From: a candidate division Hyd24-12 bacterium UBA5074
Lineage (GTDB): Bacteria > Fermentibacterota > Fermentibacteria > Fermentibacterales > Fermentibacteraceae
NCBI GenBank assembly: GCA_002414865.1
Contig: DIAQ01000021.1
Coordinates: 2,354 to 22,277 of the forward strand
DNA length: 19,924 bases
Direction: 5' to 3'
Positions 1 to 7,809 of the stretch are shown here, piece after piece (the stretch's first letter is position 1; every line of letters starts with the position of its first letter). Position numbers and translations under genes: made by a program. The notes beneath the pieces were generated by a model. That model was not told where the DNA came from, searched no databases, and saw only the letters and a list, made by a program, of their open reading frames with translations.

Positions 1-14
1 TAGAGGACCCCGAC

Positions 15-356
15 ATGCTTCTGGAATGGGGATTCCAGCCGGTGACGGTCTCGGTGGTGCTCAGGGATGCCGAATACCTCATTCCGGTCCAACTGGCTCT
101 GGAAGACATTCCCGAAGGCATGGACCGATACACGATGGACTACCGCATCGGCGACGTCTTCATCGGAGAGAACGGGCTCGTAGTGGTTATGCTCCAGATG
201 TTCCGTCTGGGTTTCGAGGGTCCGGATGTGCGCTATCTCGCGGCCTGCGGCTTCCCCCCGGAACCTGACGAAGTCGAATCTCGCGGGGGTCAAAGTTCAC
301 TTTGTTCGAAAAGGCCGAATATCTCTTATCTTAATACAAGTTACATCTATCGGTGA
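15..356 (+). CDS. Unrecognised protein, possibly partial, with element-derived C-terminus
   Basis: I do not recognise this protein. Third codon positions are mostly G or C up to about base 285, as in the neighbouring genes, so the first 90 residues look like real coding sequence. The frame stays open upstream to the window edge (base 3), so the ATG at 15 may be internal. However, an AGAGGA-like ribosome site at about bases 2-7 makes it a possible true start. The translated part is rich in beta-type segments (VTVSVVLRD, IGDVFIGENGLVVVML) and has no clear membrane segment. From residue 91 the frame runs into the AT-rich inverted-repeat element at 286-456, and the last 23 residues are encoded by that element. 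The original C-terminus was therefore probably replaced or extended. It converges on pruA. Confidence 0.5.
   Translation: MLLEWGFQPVTVSVVLRDAEYLIPVQLALEDIPEGMDRYTMDYRIGDVFIGENGLVVVMLQMFRLGFEGPDVRYLAACGFPPEPDEVESRGGQSSLCSKRPNISYLNTSYIYR
286..306 (+). repeat. Left terminal inverted repeat
   Basis: This is the left 21-bp arm of the element and a perfect reverse complement of 436-456. It also contains a short internal dyad (AAAGT, two bases, ACTTT). The match stops on both sides: 285/457 and 307/435 do not pair. Confidence 0.9.
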
Positions 357-397
357 CTCTGCTTTCCTTCTAAATTGGATGCTGACTTCAGTTCTCA

Positions 398-418
398 GCA
401 TAATGTTGCCAATTATGC
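398..418. repeat. Perfect 7-bp hairpin inside the element
   Basis: GCATAAT at 398-404 and ATTATGC at 412-418 pair perfectly around a 7-base loop, GTTGCCA. It is not followed by a T-run on either strand, so it is not a standard terminator. It may be a subterminal structural feature of the element. Confidence 0.6.
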
Positions 419-435
419 GTATACAGATATTTTCT

Positions 436-456
436 AACAAAGTGAACTTTGACCCC
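436..456 (-). repeat. Right terminal inverted repeat, touching the pruA stop codon
   Basis: This is the right 21-bp arm of the element. Its outermost base (456) is also the last base of the pruA TAG stop codon at 456-458, so the element abuts the end of pruA exactly. Confidence 0.9.
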
Positions 457-2084
457 TACTCGCTGCTGAGGAAGGGGTAGCGATAGTCCCTGGGAGTGTT
501 GAAGCACTCCTTCATCGTTCGGATGCTCACCCAGCGGAGCAGGTTGTAGATCGATCCCGCCTTGTCGTTGGTACCAGATGCCCTGGCGCCTCCGAAAGGC
601 TGGTGGCCCACCACCGCACCGGTCGTTTTGTCGTTGATGTAGAAATTGCCTGCGGCGTGCCTCAGCCTGTCTTCGGCCAGCAGGATGGCCTTTCGATCCG
701 TTGCGAAGATGGCTCCGGTCAGGGCGTATGGCGAGGTGCTGTTGCAGATATCGAGGATTTCCTCGAATTCGCTGTCCTCATACACGAACACCGTCAGGAC
801 CGGACCAAAGATCTCCTCCTGCATCAGGCGGTTGCGCGGGTCGGTGGTGACCACGACGGTGGGCTGCACGAAGAAACCATCGGTCTTGTCGCAACCTCCT
901 CCGCAGAGGATCTCGCAGTCCGGGCAGTTCCTGGCGTAGTCAATGTAGCTGGAGATGTTGTCGAAGGAAGCCTCATCGATCACAGCTCCCATGAAGTTCC
1001 CGAAATCCTCCACAGGGCCGGTCTTCACCTCCGCCAGCGTCGAGCGAAGAAGCTCGCTCGCCTGCGGCCAGAGGCTGCGGGGGATGTAGGTCCTCGAGTT
1101 CGCCGAGCATTTCTGCCCCTGGAATTCGAACGAGCCCCTGATGAGGCATGTGACAAGGCCCTGCACCTCGGTCGAAGGGTGTGCCACAAGAAAGTCCTTG
1201 CCGCCGGTCTCACCGACTATTCTCGGATAGGACCTGTAGGAGCCCATGCTCCCTGCTATGGTCTTCCAGATGTGGTCGAAGGCCTTGTTGGATCCTGTGA
1301 AGTGGACGCCTGCAAGATCCGGGTGCATAAGCGCGGCATCGCCGATCTCACGAGAGTCCCCCGGCACGAAGTTGATCACGCCAGGCGGCAGGCCTGCCTC
1401 TTCGAATAACCTCATCAGGGCATAATTCGAGTAGACCGAGGTGGAAGAAGGCTTCCAGACGACTGTGTTGCCCATGAGGGCCGGGGCCATGCTCAGGTTG
1501 CCGCCGATGGCCGTGAAATTGAACGGAGTGACTGCGAATACGAAGCCTTCGAGAGGCCTGTATTCGAGACGGTTCCATGTCGCCTGGAAGTTCTCGGGCT
1601 GCTCCTGGTAGATCCTCTGCATGAACCAGGTATTCATCCTGAGGAAATCGCTCAGTTCGCAGACCGCGTCGATCTCGGACTGGTGCACGGTCTTGCTCTG
1701 GTTCAGCATCGTCGCGACATTCACCATCCTGCGATGGCGCTTGGAGATCAGCTCGGCAGCCCTGAGCGTGATGGCCACGCGTTCGGTCCAGGGCGTCGTG
1801 GACCACGACCGCCATGCCTCTCCCGCGGCTTCGATCGCCTGGAGAATCTCCCCGGGACCCGCCTTGTGGTATGTGGCGAGAACGTGCCCGTGCTCGTGCG
1901 GAACAACGCACCTGCCGAGCCGGCCCGTGCGCACCTCCCGGCCTCCGATTACAAGGGGTATCTCGATGCTGACAGACCGCTGCCTGCGCAATTCCTCCCT
2001 GATGCCGTCCCTCTCGGGTGTGCCCGGGGCATAGGTGACCATCGGCTCGTTGGGTGGCTGAGGGGCATGGAAGATGGCGTTCAT
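456..2084 (-). CDS. pruA: Delta-1-pyrroline-5-carboxylate dehydrogenase (ALDH4-type)
   Basis: This enzyme oxidises glutamate semialdehyde / pyrroline-5-carboxylate to glutamate with NAD, the second step of proline catabolism, in the cytoplasm. The 542-residue product has the aldehyde dehydrogenase landmarks: PFNFTAIGG near residue 187, the general base Glu in GETGGKD (Glu292), the nucleophile in GQKCSA (Cys326), EEIFGPV near 423, and PFGGARASGTNDKAG near 496. Length and motifs fit the single-function P5CDH family rather than a PutA fusion. The open frame extends 25 codons further upstream, but the ATG at 2084 has a strong AAAGGAGA site 5-6 bases before it and begins a normal N-terminus (MNAIFHAP). 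No proline dehydrogenase gene is in the window. The stop codon borders the MITE-like element, yet the C-terminus (YRYPFLSSE) looks complete. Confidence 0.95.
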   Translation of the reverse strand: MNAIFHAPQPPNEPMVTYAPGTPERDGIREELRRQRSVSIEIPLVIGGREVRTGRLGRCVVPHEHGHVLATYHKAGPGEILQAIEAAGEAWRSWSTTPWTERVAITLRAAELISKRHRRMVNVATMLNQSKTVHQSEIDAVCELSDFLRMNTWFMQRIYQEQPENFQATWNRLEYRPLEGFVFAVTPFNFTAIGGNLSMAPALMGNTVVWKPSSTSVYSNYALMRLFEEAGLPPGVINFVPGDSREIGDAALMHPDLAGVHFTGSNKAFDHIWKTIAGSMGSYRSYPRIVGETGGKDFLVAHPSTEVQGLVTCLIRGSFEFQGQKCSANSRTYIPRSLWPQASELLRSTLAEVKTGPVEDFGNFMGAVIDEASFDNISSYIDYARNCPDCEILCGGGCDKTDGFFVQPTVVVTTDPRNRLMQEEIFGPVLTVFVYEDSEFEEILDICNSTSPYALTGAIFATDRKAILLAEDRLRHAAGNFYINDKTTGAVVGHQPFGGARASGTNDKAGSIYNLLRWVSIRTMKECFNTPRDYRYPFLSSE

Positions 2085-2190
2085 CGAGTTCTCCTTTCCA
2101 ACCACGGGAGGCGGCGCCGTTTCCAGCGACACCCTGACGGCCCGGCGGGCATGGCACACTGCTTTAGCCCGAGGGGCTCGGAGAGCGGAA

Positions 2191-2220
2191 AGGATAAGCC
2201 GGCATCGACGATCAGGGCAA
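2191..2220 (-). promoter_or_regulatory. Weak candidate promoter for pruA
   Basis: On the minus strand, TTGCCC (2215-2220) and TATCCT (2191-2196) are 18 bases apart in the non-coding gap after the ABC ATPase stop. Each box matches 4 of 6 consensus positions. The start would lie about 100 bases before pruA. The match is weak and could be chance. I saw nothing else in the 151-base gap 2085-2235 except a short CCGAG/CTCGG hairpin without a T-run. Confidence 0.25.
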
Positions 2221-2235
2221 CACGGGGGGGCGCTC

Positions 2236-2973
2236 CTAGGGGCGGAAGAACTCGCCGACGCAGGCTGGGTGGGTGCCGGTCATGTCGAAGTAGGTCGATT
2301 CGAGCAGTTGTTCGGACATCGATCCTGACTCGATCTCACGGACCAGACGGCCCTTGTTCATGATGCCGATCCGGGTGCAGATCTTCAGCACCGCGGACAG
2401 GGTATGTGAAGAGAGGATGACCGCGGCGCCGCTCTCGGTGGCTGCACGGCACATCTGTGTAAAAGTCCCCGCAGCTGCGGGATCCAGCCCCACCAGGGGC
2501 TCGTCCACGACGTAGAGAGACGGCCGCCCGGTGAACGCCGCGGAAAGCGCGACTCGCTGGGTCATGCCGTGCGAGTAGGTCTCGGCCCTGGTGTCGAGCC
2601 ACCCCGACATGTCGAACAGCTCCTCGCAGAAGGCGATCCGACTCTGGGCATCCTTCGCCGGGATCCGTCTCGCCCTTGCCAGGAAACGGAGGAACTCTCG
2701 GCCCGTGAGCTTCGGGTAGAGAAGCGGCTGGTCGGGGACGAAGGCTATCCTCCCGCGCGCCCTGTCGGACTCCGCGATGGCGTCGATACCGTCGATCAGA
2801 ATGCGGCCCGAATCGGGGAACACGAGTCCCGAGATCATCTTGAGGGTGGTGGTCTTCCCCGCACCGTTTGGTCCCAGAAGGCCGAAGATGCTCCCGGCCT
2901 TCACCTCGAGGCTAACTCCGTCGACTGCGAGTTTCCTGCCGTACTTCTTCGTCAGGCCCTCGAGCTTCAGCAT
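2236..2973 (-). CDS. ABC-2-type transporter ATP-binding protein
   Basis: This is a 245-residue nucleotide-binding subunit that would power a separate membrane permease. Visible motifs are Walker A GPNGAGKT (34-41), the Q-loop glutamine (about 82, in VPDQPLLYP), Walker B LYVVDE (153-158) with DEPLVGLDP, and the switch histidine in SSHTL (about 190). The signature is SHGMTQ (134-139) rather than LSGGQ, a pattern common in ABC-2/drug or antibiotic-export ATPases of the CcmA type. Its ATG shares one base with the ftsY stop (TGATG) and has no good ribosome site of its own, so translational coupling to ftsY is likely. No permease gene follows: after a 151-base gap comes pruA. The substrate cannot be told. 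The partner is either encoded elsewhere or was lost. Confidence 0.9.
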   Translation of the reverse strand: MLKLEGLTKKYGRKLAVDGVSLEVKAGSIFGLLGPNGAGKTTTLKMISGLVFPDSGRILIDGIDAIAESDRARGRIAFVPDQPLLYPKLTGREFLRFLARARRIPAKDAQSRIAFCEELFDMSGWLDTRAETYSHGMTQRVALSAAFTGRPSLYVVDEPLVGLDPAAAGTFTQMCRAATESGAAVILSSHTLSAVLKICTRIGIMNKGRLVREIESGSMSEQLLESTYFDMTGTHPACVGEFFRP

Positions 2974-3866
2974 CAGCCGGTCTCGCGCGATCCCAGAAGC
3001 GCCTGGAGGAATGCCTCCGAATCGAATGGCACGAGATCCTCCTCATGCTCGCCGATCCCGATGTACTCGATGGGCAGTTGCAGCCGGGATGCCGCAGCCA
3101 GCACTGCACCTCCCCGAGCTGTCCCGTCGAGCTTCGTGAGCACGAGCCCGGTCACCGGGAGGGCGCTGCTGAACTGCTCGCCCTGGGAAAGCGCATTCTG
3201 GCCGACAGATCCGTCGAGAACCAGCAGAACGGAGTGCGGAGCGCCCTCCATGGCCTTTCCGCACACTCTGTACACCTTCGCGAGCTCCGAGAGGAGCCCC
3301 TGCTGGTTGGGCAGCCTGCCCGCCGTGTCGATCAGCACCTCATCGCAGCCCGCGGCCTTCGCCCTGCAGATGGAGTCGTAGGCCACCGAGCCGGGATCTG
3401 CGCCATCGCGCCCTGCATATACGTCGATCCCGAGTCGCTCTCCCCACAGCTCCAGCTGTTCCGAAGCGGCGGCCCTGAACGTGTCGGCGCAGGACAGCAG
3501 CACTTTTCGGCCGCGGGCCGAAAGCCTCCATGCGATCCTGGCGATGGTGGTGGTCTTGCCGGAACCGTTCACTCCGACGAACAACGTCACGCGGGGCTTC
3601 TCGCCACCCTCGGCGGCCGGTGCCGGAAGCGGCAGGCTCTCGCTCAGGATGGAGATGACCTCCTCCCTCCATCGGCCGTCCTGCGGGGGTCTGCGGCGAA
3701 GCCCCTCCACTACCTTCTCCGCGATCTCCCACCCGAGATCGCTCTCGATCAGCACCTGCTCCGCCTCGGCCATCACCGACTCGTCGGTGTGTCCGCGCGA
3801 GAAAACTGCGGCAAGCCTGTCCGAAAGGGCTGCACGGCTCTTCGCCAGGAGTTCGGCGAGGCTCAT
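2973..3866 (-). CDS. ftsY: Signal recognition particle receptor FtsY
   Basis: This is the SRP-type GTPase that docks ribosome-SRP complexes at the membrane for co-translational insertion. The 297-residue protein has an N-terminal four-helix region (about 1-85) and the NG GTPase domain: P-loop GVNGSGKT (98-105), DTFRAAA (128-134), DTAGR (180-184), TKLDG (244-248) with TARGG, and the closing GIGE...DLVPFD (270-282). These separate FtsY from Ffh, because there is no C-terminal M domain. It lacks the long acidic A domain of the E. coli protein, so membrane contact probably uses the short N-terminal helix. The start overlaps the smc stop as ATGA, and its stop overlaps the ABC ATPase start by one base. 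The smc-ftsY order is a known bacterial arrangement. Confidence 0.96.
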   Translation of the reverse strand: MSLAELLAKSRAALSDRLAAVFSRGHTDESVMAEAEQVLIESDLGWEIAEKVVEGLRRRPPQDGRWREEVISILSESLPLPAPAAEGGEKPRVTLFVGVNGSGKTTTIARIAWRLSARGRKVLLSCADTFRAAASEQLELWGERLGIDVYAGRDGADPGSVAYDSICRAKAAGCDEVLIDTAGRLPNQQGLLSELAKVYRVCGKAMEGAPHSVLLVLDGSVGQNALSQGEQFSSALPVTGLVLTKLDGTARGGAVLAAASRLQLPIEYIGIGEHEEDLVPFDSEAFLQALLGSRETG

Positions 3867-6800
3867 GCTCCGCCTTCGGGAAGGCCGGCGAGGCTGACGG
3901 AGATCTGGCTGGATACTCCCTCCTCGGCCATCGTGATGCCGAAGAGCCTGTCCGCCGCCTCCATGGTCCTGCGATTGTGGGTGATGATTATGAACTGGGT
4001 GGATGCGGAGAAACTGCCCAGCAGCTCGATGAACCTGTCCACGTTGGCATCGTCCAGCGGCGCGTCGAGCTCGTCGAGGACGCAGAAGGGCGATGGCTTC
4101 ACGAGATAGAGGGCGAAGAGCAGCGCCACGGCGGTCATGGCCCGCTCGCCTCCGGAGAGCGCGGAGAGGGTCTCCAGCTTCTTGCCCCTGGGCCGCGCGG
4201 AGATCGAGACTCCCCCTTCGAGCGGATCCTCGCTCTCTATGAACTGGATGTCGGCTTCGCCGCCCTCGAACAACCTCGAGAACATGCTCCTGAAATTCGT
4301 CCTGACGCTCTCGAAGGTCTCGGCGAAGCGGGCGGCGGCAGTGGCGTTGATCTCGGAGATGGCCTGCAGCAGCGACTGCCTGGCCTTCACCAGGTCGAGG
4401 CGCTGGGCCTCGAGGAATTCGAGCCTGCCCAGGGCCTCCGAGTATTCGCTGGACGCCAGCATGTTGACTGGGCCCAGGTTCTCGCGCTCGGCCTTCACCC
4501 GCACGAGCTCGGAAGCGAGCTGGCTTTCGTCGAGGCGGGAGAGCCTGCTGCCTTCGGCCGGCAGGGCTTCGGGGTCGAACGGGGCCTTCAGCTTCTCCTC
4601 GGCCACGGCGACGAGAGCTGCGATGCGCCCCTTCTCCTCCCGCAGGCCGGCCAGCTTCTCCCTCAGCGAGCCAAGCCGTGTCTCGAGCGTGTTGGCCTCG
4701 TCGAAGCGCGCGGCCCTCGCGGCAGCCGCCTCGGACCTGGCGGCATGGGCTGCCTCCAGCTCGTCCTTCAGGGCATCGAGGCGCAGTTTCTCCCCCTGCT
4801 CCGAAGTCTTCAGCTCCTCAATCCTGGCGGCCTCGGCCACGGCTCCCGACTTCAGCGCAGCGGCCTCCTCCGAGGCCTGTGATGCCGCTGACCCATGCTG
4901 TCGTTCCGCTTCCTCGGCGGCTTCGAGGCGGGCCTGCAGGAGCTTCGATCCGTTCTCGGCCTCGTCCCTGGCGCGCAGCTTCGCGGAAGCCTCCTGCTGG
5001 CACAGAGAAGCCTGCTCGGAAGCGGAATCGGCCTCGGCGCGCAGCCTCTTCTCCTCTGCCGCAGCCTCCTCCAGACCTCCGCCTTCGGCCCCGGACCCGC
5101 ATTCCGAGAGCTTTCTCTCGATGTCGGGCAGCGCCCTCTCGAGGCCGGAGATCTCACCGCCCAGGGCCTGCAAGCTCCTGGTGAACGACTCCACCGTGGC
5201 CTGCGCGGCGGACTTCCTCTTCTCGACCGAGGCCAGACCATCCTCGAGGGCGCGCTGGCGCGCAGATGCGTCCGCGAAGCAGGATTCGGCCTCCAGCCGC
5301 GCCTTCCGCAGGGACTCCAGGCCGGCTCCGCACAGCGCCAGCGCAGCGGTCGCCTCCTCGATCATGGCCTTCATCTCGACCGTGCCGGCGGACCCGGAAG
5401 GGATGCCGAGCCTCACGAGGCCCTCGGGGCGGAAGAGGTCCCCCTCACGGGTCACGATCACATGGCTGCTCCCGGAGGCAAGCCACCGAAGGGCGGTCGC
5501 CCTGTCGGGAGCCACCAGTCCGTGGCTCAGGAGGCCTGAGAGACTGTCGGGGCACGACTTGACCGAGTCCGACAACCTGACGGCGCCCTCGGGCACGGAG
5601 GATTCCGACGCAGGCACGGCGCAGGCCAGCCGCAGACCACCTTCGCCACCGCATGGAGCGTCGGCGACCACGGCCTCCTGGAAGGCGTCGAGGAACGCGC
5701 CGAGCGCCTTTCCGAAGCCCTTGCGGGGCTCGAGCAGTGTCGAGAGGGCGTCTCCGCTCCCTTCGGCGGGGATGGCTGCAGAAAGCGATTCGACCTTCTC
5801 GCGAAGAGCCTTCAGCTCGGTTTCCGCGCGTGTCTCAGCGGCCCTTGCCAGGTCGAGGCGTCCGGACGCCGCAGATGCATCTGCCGCTGCTGTGTCCCTC
5901 TCGGCCGCAGCGGATGCAGCTCCGGCAACCAGGGAATCCAGCGCGGACGCTGCCTCCGACAACCCGGCCGAGGCCTCCGCCTTCTTCACGGTCAGGAGGT
6001 CCCTGGACGCAGCAGCCCTTGCCATCTCCATCTCGAGGGCCGTCCGGGCCGCCCTCGAGTCATCGATGCGCCTGCGTATCTTCTCTATCGACAGAGCAGC
6101 GGCGGCGGCTGTAGCTTTCGCCGCCTCCATGCGCCTCCGGGCGTCGGCGAGCCTGGCCTCGGCCTCGTCGGAAACCTTTCCGGCCGTTTTCAGGACCGCT
6201 CTGTGCTCCTTCAGCGCGGCAGACAGGGCATCGCGCTGTGCGGCCGCTTCGGCAGCGGACTTCCCCGACGCCTCGGCCCTGCGGGCAGAGGCCTCGGAAC
6301 GGCGGAGCAGGTCGTCCCTGATCCCTTCCAGGCCCTTCAGGCGCTCGGAGATGACCGCCATGCCCTTCTCGCAGTCGGAGAGCCCTTTCTCGATGGCCGA
6401 GCAGGAGGAGTGCGCCAGGTCGAGAGCCTGCTGGCTCCTCTCCAGCTCGGTTCGCGCGGCCGAGTGCCTGGCCGACACTGCGGCCAGCTCGGCGGAGGAG
6501 TCCTGTTCCTCGGAGGAGGCGCGGGCCATCTCGCGTCCGAGGCCGGAGAGATCGGTTTCTATCCTGGCCCTCTCGCGCGAAGCCAGCAGGGCCTCGATGG
6601 AAGCAGCTGTGGTCGCGGCCTTTTCATATCTCGAAAGCAGGGCGGCCTGCTTCTTGAGCGCGTCGGTGTTCCGCCGCACCTCCGCGAGTATGTCCTCGAG
6701 GCGCTCCAGGTCGGCCGCCGCGGCCGACAGTTTCAGCTCGGCCCTGTGGCGCTGGATCTTGTAGCGCACGATGCCCGCGGCCTCGTCGAAGAGGAACCTG

Positions 6801-7270
6801 CGATCCTCGGGCCTGGGCGAGAGAAGGGTCTTCACCATGTCGGACTCGAGGATCCAGTAGCCGTTGCTGGCGAGGCCGACATCGGCGATGAGGTCCGTGA
6901 TGTCCATCAGGCGGCACCTGCCGCCATTGAGGAGGAACTCGCCCTCCCCGGACCTGAAGAATCTCCTCGTCACGGCCACCTCTGCGTACTCCACCGGGAG
7001 TGTCCCGTCCTCGTTGTCGAAGACGGCTGTGACCTCGGCCATGCCCATGGGCTTCCGCCCCGAGCTGCCCGAGAAGATCACGTCCTCCATGCGATCGACC
7101 CTGAGCTGGCGGGGATTCGTGTTGCCCAGGACCCACCTCAGTGCGTCGGCCACGTTGCTCTTGCCGCAACCGTTGGGCCCCACGACGGAGGTTATGCCGT
7201 CCGTGAAGCCCAGTTCGACGGGCTCGGCGAACGACTTGAAGCCGAGTATCTCGAGCCGGCGGAGCTTCAT
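3863..7270 (-). CDS. smc: Chromosome segregation ATPase SMC
   Basis: This is a condensin-type ATPase that organises and helps segregate the chromosome as a homodimer, normally with ScpA/ScpB (not in this window). The 1135-residue protein has Walker A GPNGCGKS (31-38) and the Q-loop region RMEDVIFSGS, then a long coiled coil very rich in Ala, Glu and Arg. A hinge lies at roughly 505-625 (ALSTLLEPRKGFGKALGAFL onward), followed by the returning coil, the signature SGGERAM (from 1039) and Walker B CVLDELDAPLDD (from 1063). It is somewhat shorter than the usual ~1190 residues, mainly in the coils. The ATG lies in ATGA, overlapping the stop of the upstream phosphatidyltransferase gene, with GGAG-type ribosome sites inside that gene's end. 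The low-complexity coil gives long false open frames on the opposite strand. Confidence 0.97.
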   Translation of the reverse strand: MKLRRLEILGFKSFAEPVELGFTDGITSVVGPNGCGKSNVADALRWVLGNTNPRQLRVDRMEDVIFSGSSGRKPMGMAEVTAVFDNEDGTLPVEYAEVAVTRRFFRSGEGEFLLNGGRCRLMDITDLIADVGLASNGYWILESDMVKTLLSPRPEDRRFLFDEAAGIVRYKIQRHRAELKLSAAAADLERLEDILAEVRRNTDALKKQAALLSRYEKAATTAASIEALLASRERARIETDLSGLGREMARASSEEQDSSAELAAVSARHSAARTELERSQQALDLAHSSCSAIEKGLSDCEKGMAVISERLKGLEGIRDDLLRRSEASARRAEASGKSAAEAAAQRDALSAALKEHRAVLKTAGKVSDEAEARLADARRRMEAAKATAAAAALSIEKIRRRIDDSRAARTALEMEMARAAASRDLLTVKKAEASAGLSEAASALDSLVAGAASAAAERDTAAADASAASGRLDLARAAETRAETELKALREKVESLSAAIPAEGSGDALSTLLEPRKGFGKALGAFLDAFQEAVVADAPCGGEGGLRLACAVPASESSVPEGAVRLSDSVKSCPDSLSGLLSHGLVAPDRATALRWLASGSSHVIVTREGDLFRPEGLVRLGIPSGSAGTVEMKAMIEEATAALALCGAGLESLRKARLEAESCFADASARQRALEDGLASVEKRKSAAQATVESFTRSLQALGGEISGLERALPDIERKLSECGSGAEGGGLEEAAAEEKRLRAEADSASEQASLCQQEASAKLRARDEAENGSKLLQARLEAAEEAERQHGSAASQASEEAAALKSGAVAEAARIEELKTSEQGEKLRLDALKDELEAAHAARSEAAAARAARFDEANTLETRLGSLREKLAGLREEKGRIAALVAVAEEKLKAPFDPEALPAEGSRLSRLDESQLASELVRVKAERENLGPVNMLASSEYSEALGRLEFLEAQRLDLVKARQSLLQAISEINATAAARFAETFESVRTNFRSMFSRLFEGGEADIQFIESEDPLEGGVSISARPRGKKLETLSALSGGERAMTAVALLFALYLVKPSPFCVLDELDAPLDDANVDRFIELLGSFSASTQFIIITHNRRTMEAADRLFGITMAEEGVSSQISVSLAGLPEGGA

Positions 7271-7809
7271 GCCTCCAACTCCTGTCCGGGCGCCATGCGC
7301 GGGATGTATCCAAGGAAGCCCGCAACGACCGCGGCGAGGGCCGCCAGGCCCAGCCAGTCGAGCCCCAGCACGGTGCCCGGAACCGGCGCGACGGCCTGCC
7401 TGATCATGTAGACCGACAACACGAGGCTGGAAAGCTTTCCCGGGATGTTCGAGCGCGGCGGCTCAGGCTTTCTGCGGAGCAGCAGGAGGCCGCCCAGGGC
7501 GATCAGGGCATCGCGGCCCGCCACGACCAGCAGCAGCCAGAGGGGAACGCCCCCCGTCACCACGAGGGCGATGCCGAACGCCAGGAAGCCGATCTTGTCG
7601 GCGACCGGATCCAGGATCCTGCCCCATTCGCTCTCGGAGCCGGAGCTCCTCGCGAGCGCGCCGTCCAGCCAGTCGCTCAGGATGGCGACAGTGGCGACGA
7701 TCACCGCGGCCGGCACCTCGCGGCGGACCAGGAGCACCGCGGCGAGCAGCGACAGCGGCACCCTCGCGATGCTCATGCAGTTCGGGAGTGAGAGGAAGGG
7801 GCCCTTCAA
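7267..7809 (-). CDS. pgsA: CDP-alcohol phosphatidyltransferase, PgsA-like
   Basis: This is an integral membrane enzyme that transfers a phosphatidyl group from CDP-diacylglycerol to an alcohol, most likely glycerol-3-phosphate to give phosphatidylglycerophosphate. The complete family motif is present: Asp46, Asp49-Gly50, Ala53-Arg54, Gly63, Asp67 and Asp71 (DWLDGALAR ... GRILDPVADK). The 180-residue length and several hydrophobic segments fit PgsA. The start is TTG at 7809, embedded in TTGA with the recN stop. It gives the family-like N-terminus with LPN before the first helix, whereas the first ATG (7776) would remove that. The exact alcohol acceptor is inferred; a phosphatidylinositol- or serine-type enzyme cannot be excluded by motif alone. 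The gene sits between recN and smc with 4-base overlaps on both sides. Confidence 0.85.
   Translation of the reverse strand: MKGPFLSLPNCMSIARVPLSLLAAVLLVRREVPAAVIVATVAILSDWLDGALARSSGSESEWGRILDPVADKIGFLAFGIALVVTGGVPLWLLLVVAGRDALIALGGLLLLRRKPEPPRSNIPGKLSSLVLSVYMIRQAVAPVPGTVLGLDWLGLAALAAVVAGFLGYIPRMAPGQELEA

Larger units (their letters stand above)
286..456. mobile_element. MITE-like element with 21-bp terminal inverted repeats
   Basis: Bases 286-306 and 436-456 are perfect inverted copies over 21 bp. The left one begins GGGGTCAAAGTTCACTTT and the right one ends AAAGTGAACTTTGACCCC. The 129 bases between them are clearly AT-rich while both flanks are GC-rich, so the segment has a different base composition. 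There is no transposase and no convincing open frame inside. An internal perfect hairpin lies at 398-418. These are the features of a small non-autonomous element. I found no clean target-site duplication. The GGGGTC-type ends resemble repeats I associate with Y1 (HUH) transposase families, but that is recollection and not shown here. An alternative is a bidirectional transcription stop between two convergent genes. Confidence 0.7.

Noticed and set aside
280..463. CTCGC on both sides of the MITE-like element as a target-site duplication
   Set aside because: The two copies (280-284 and 459-463) sit at different distances from the repeat ends, so this is not a clean duplication.
2169..2181. CCGAG/CTCGG hairpin after the ABC ATPase as a terminator
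   Set aside because: The stem is only 5 bp with a 3-base loop and no T-run follows on either strand.
4137..6764. An 875-codon open frame on the plus strand opposite smc
   Set aside because: It is a Ser/Ala/Arg-rich mirror of the Ala/Glu-rich coiled coil of SMC in GC-rich DNA, with no domain-like sequence. SMC on the other strand has all its motifs.
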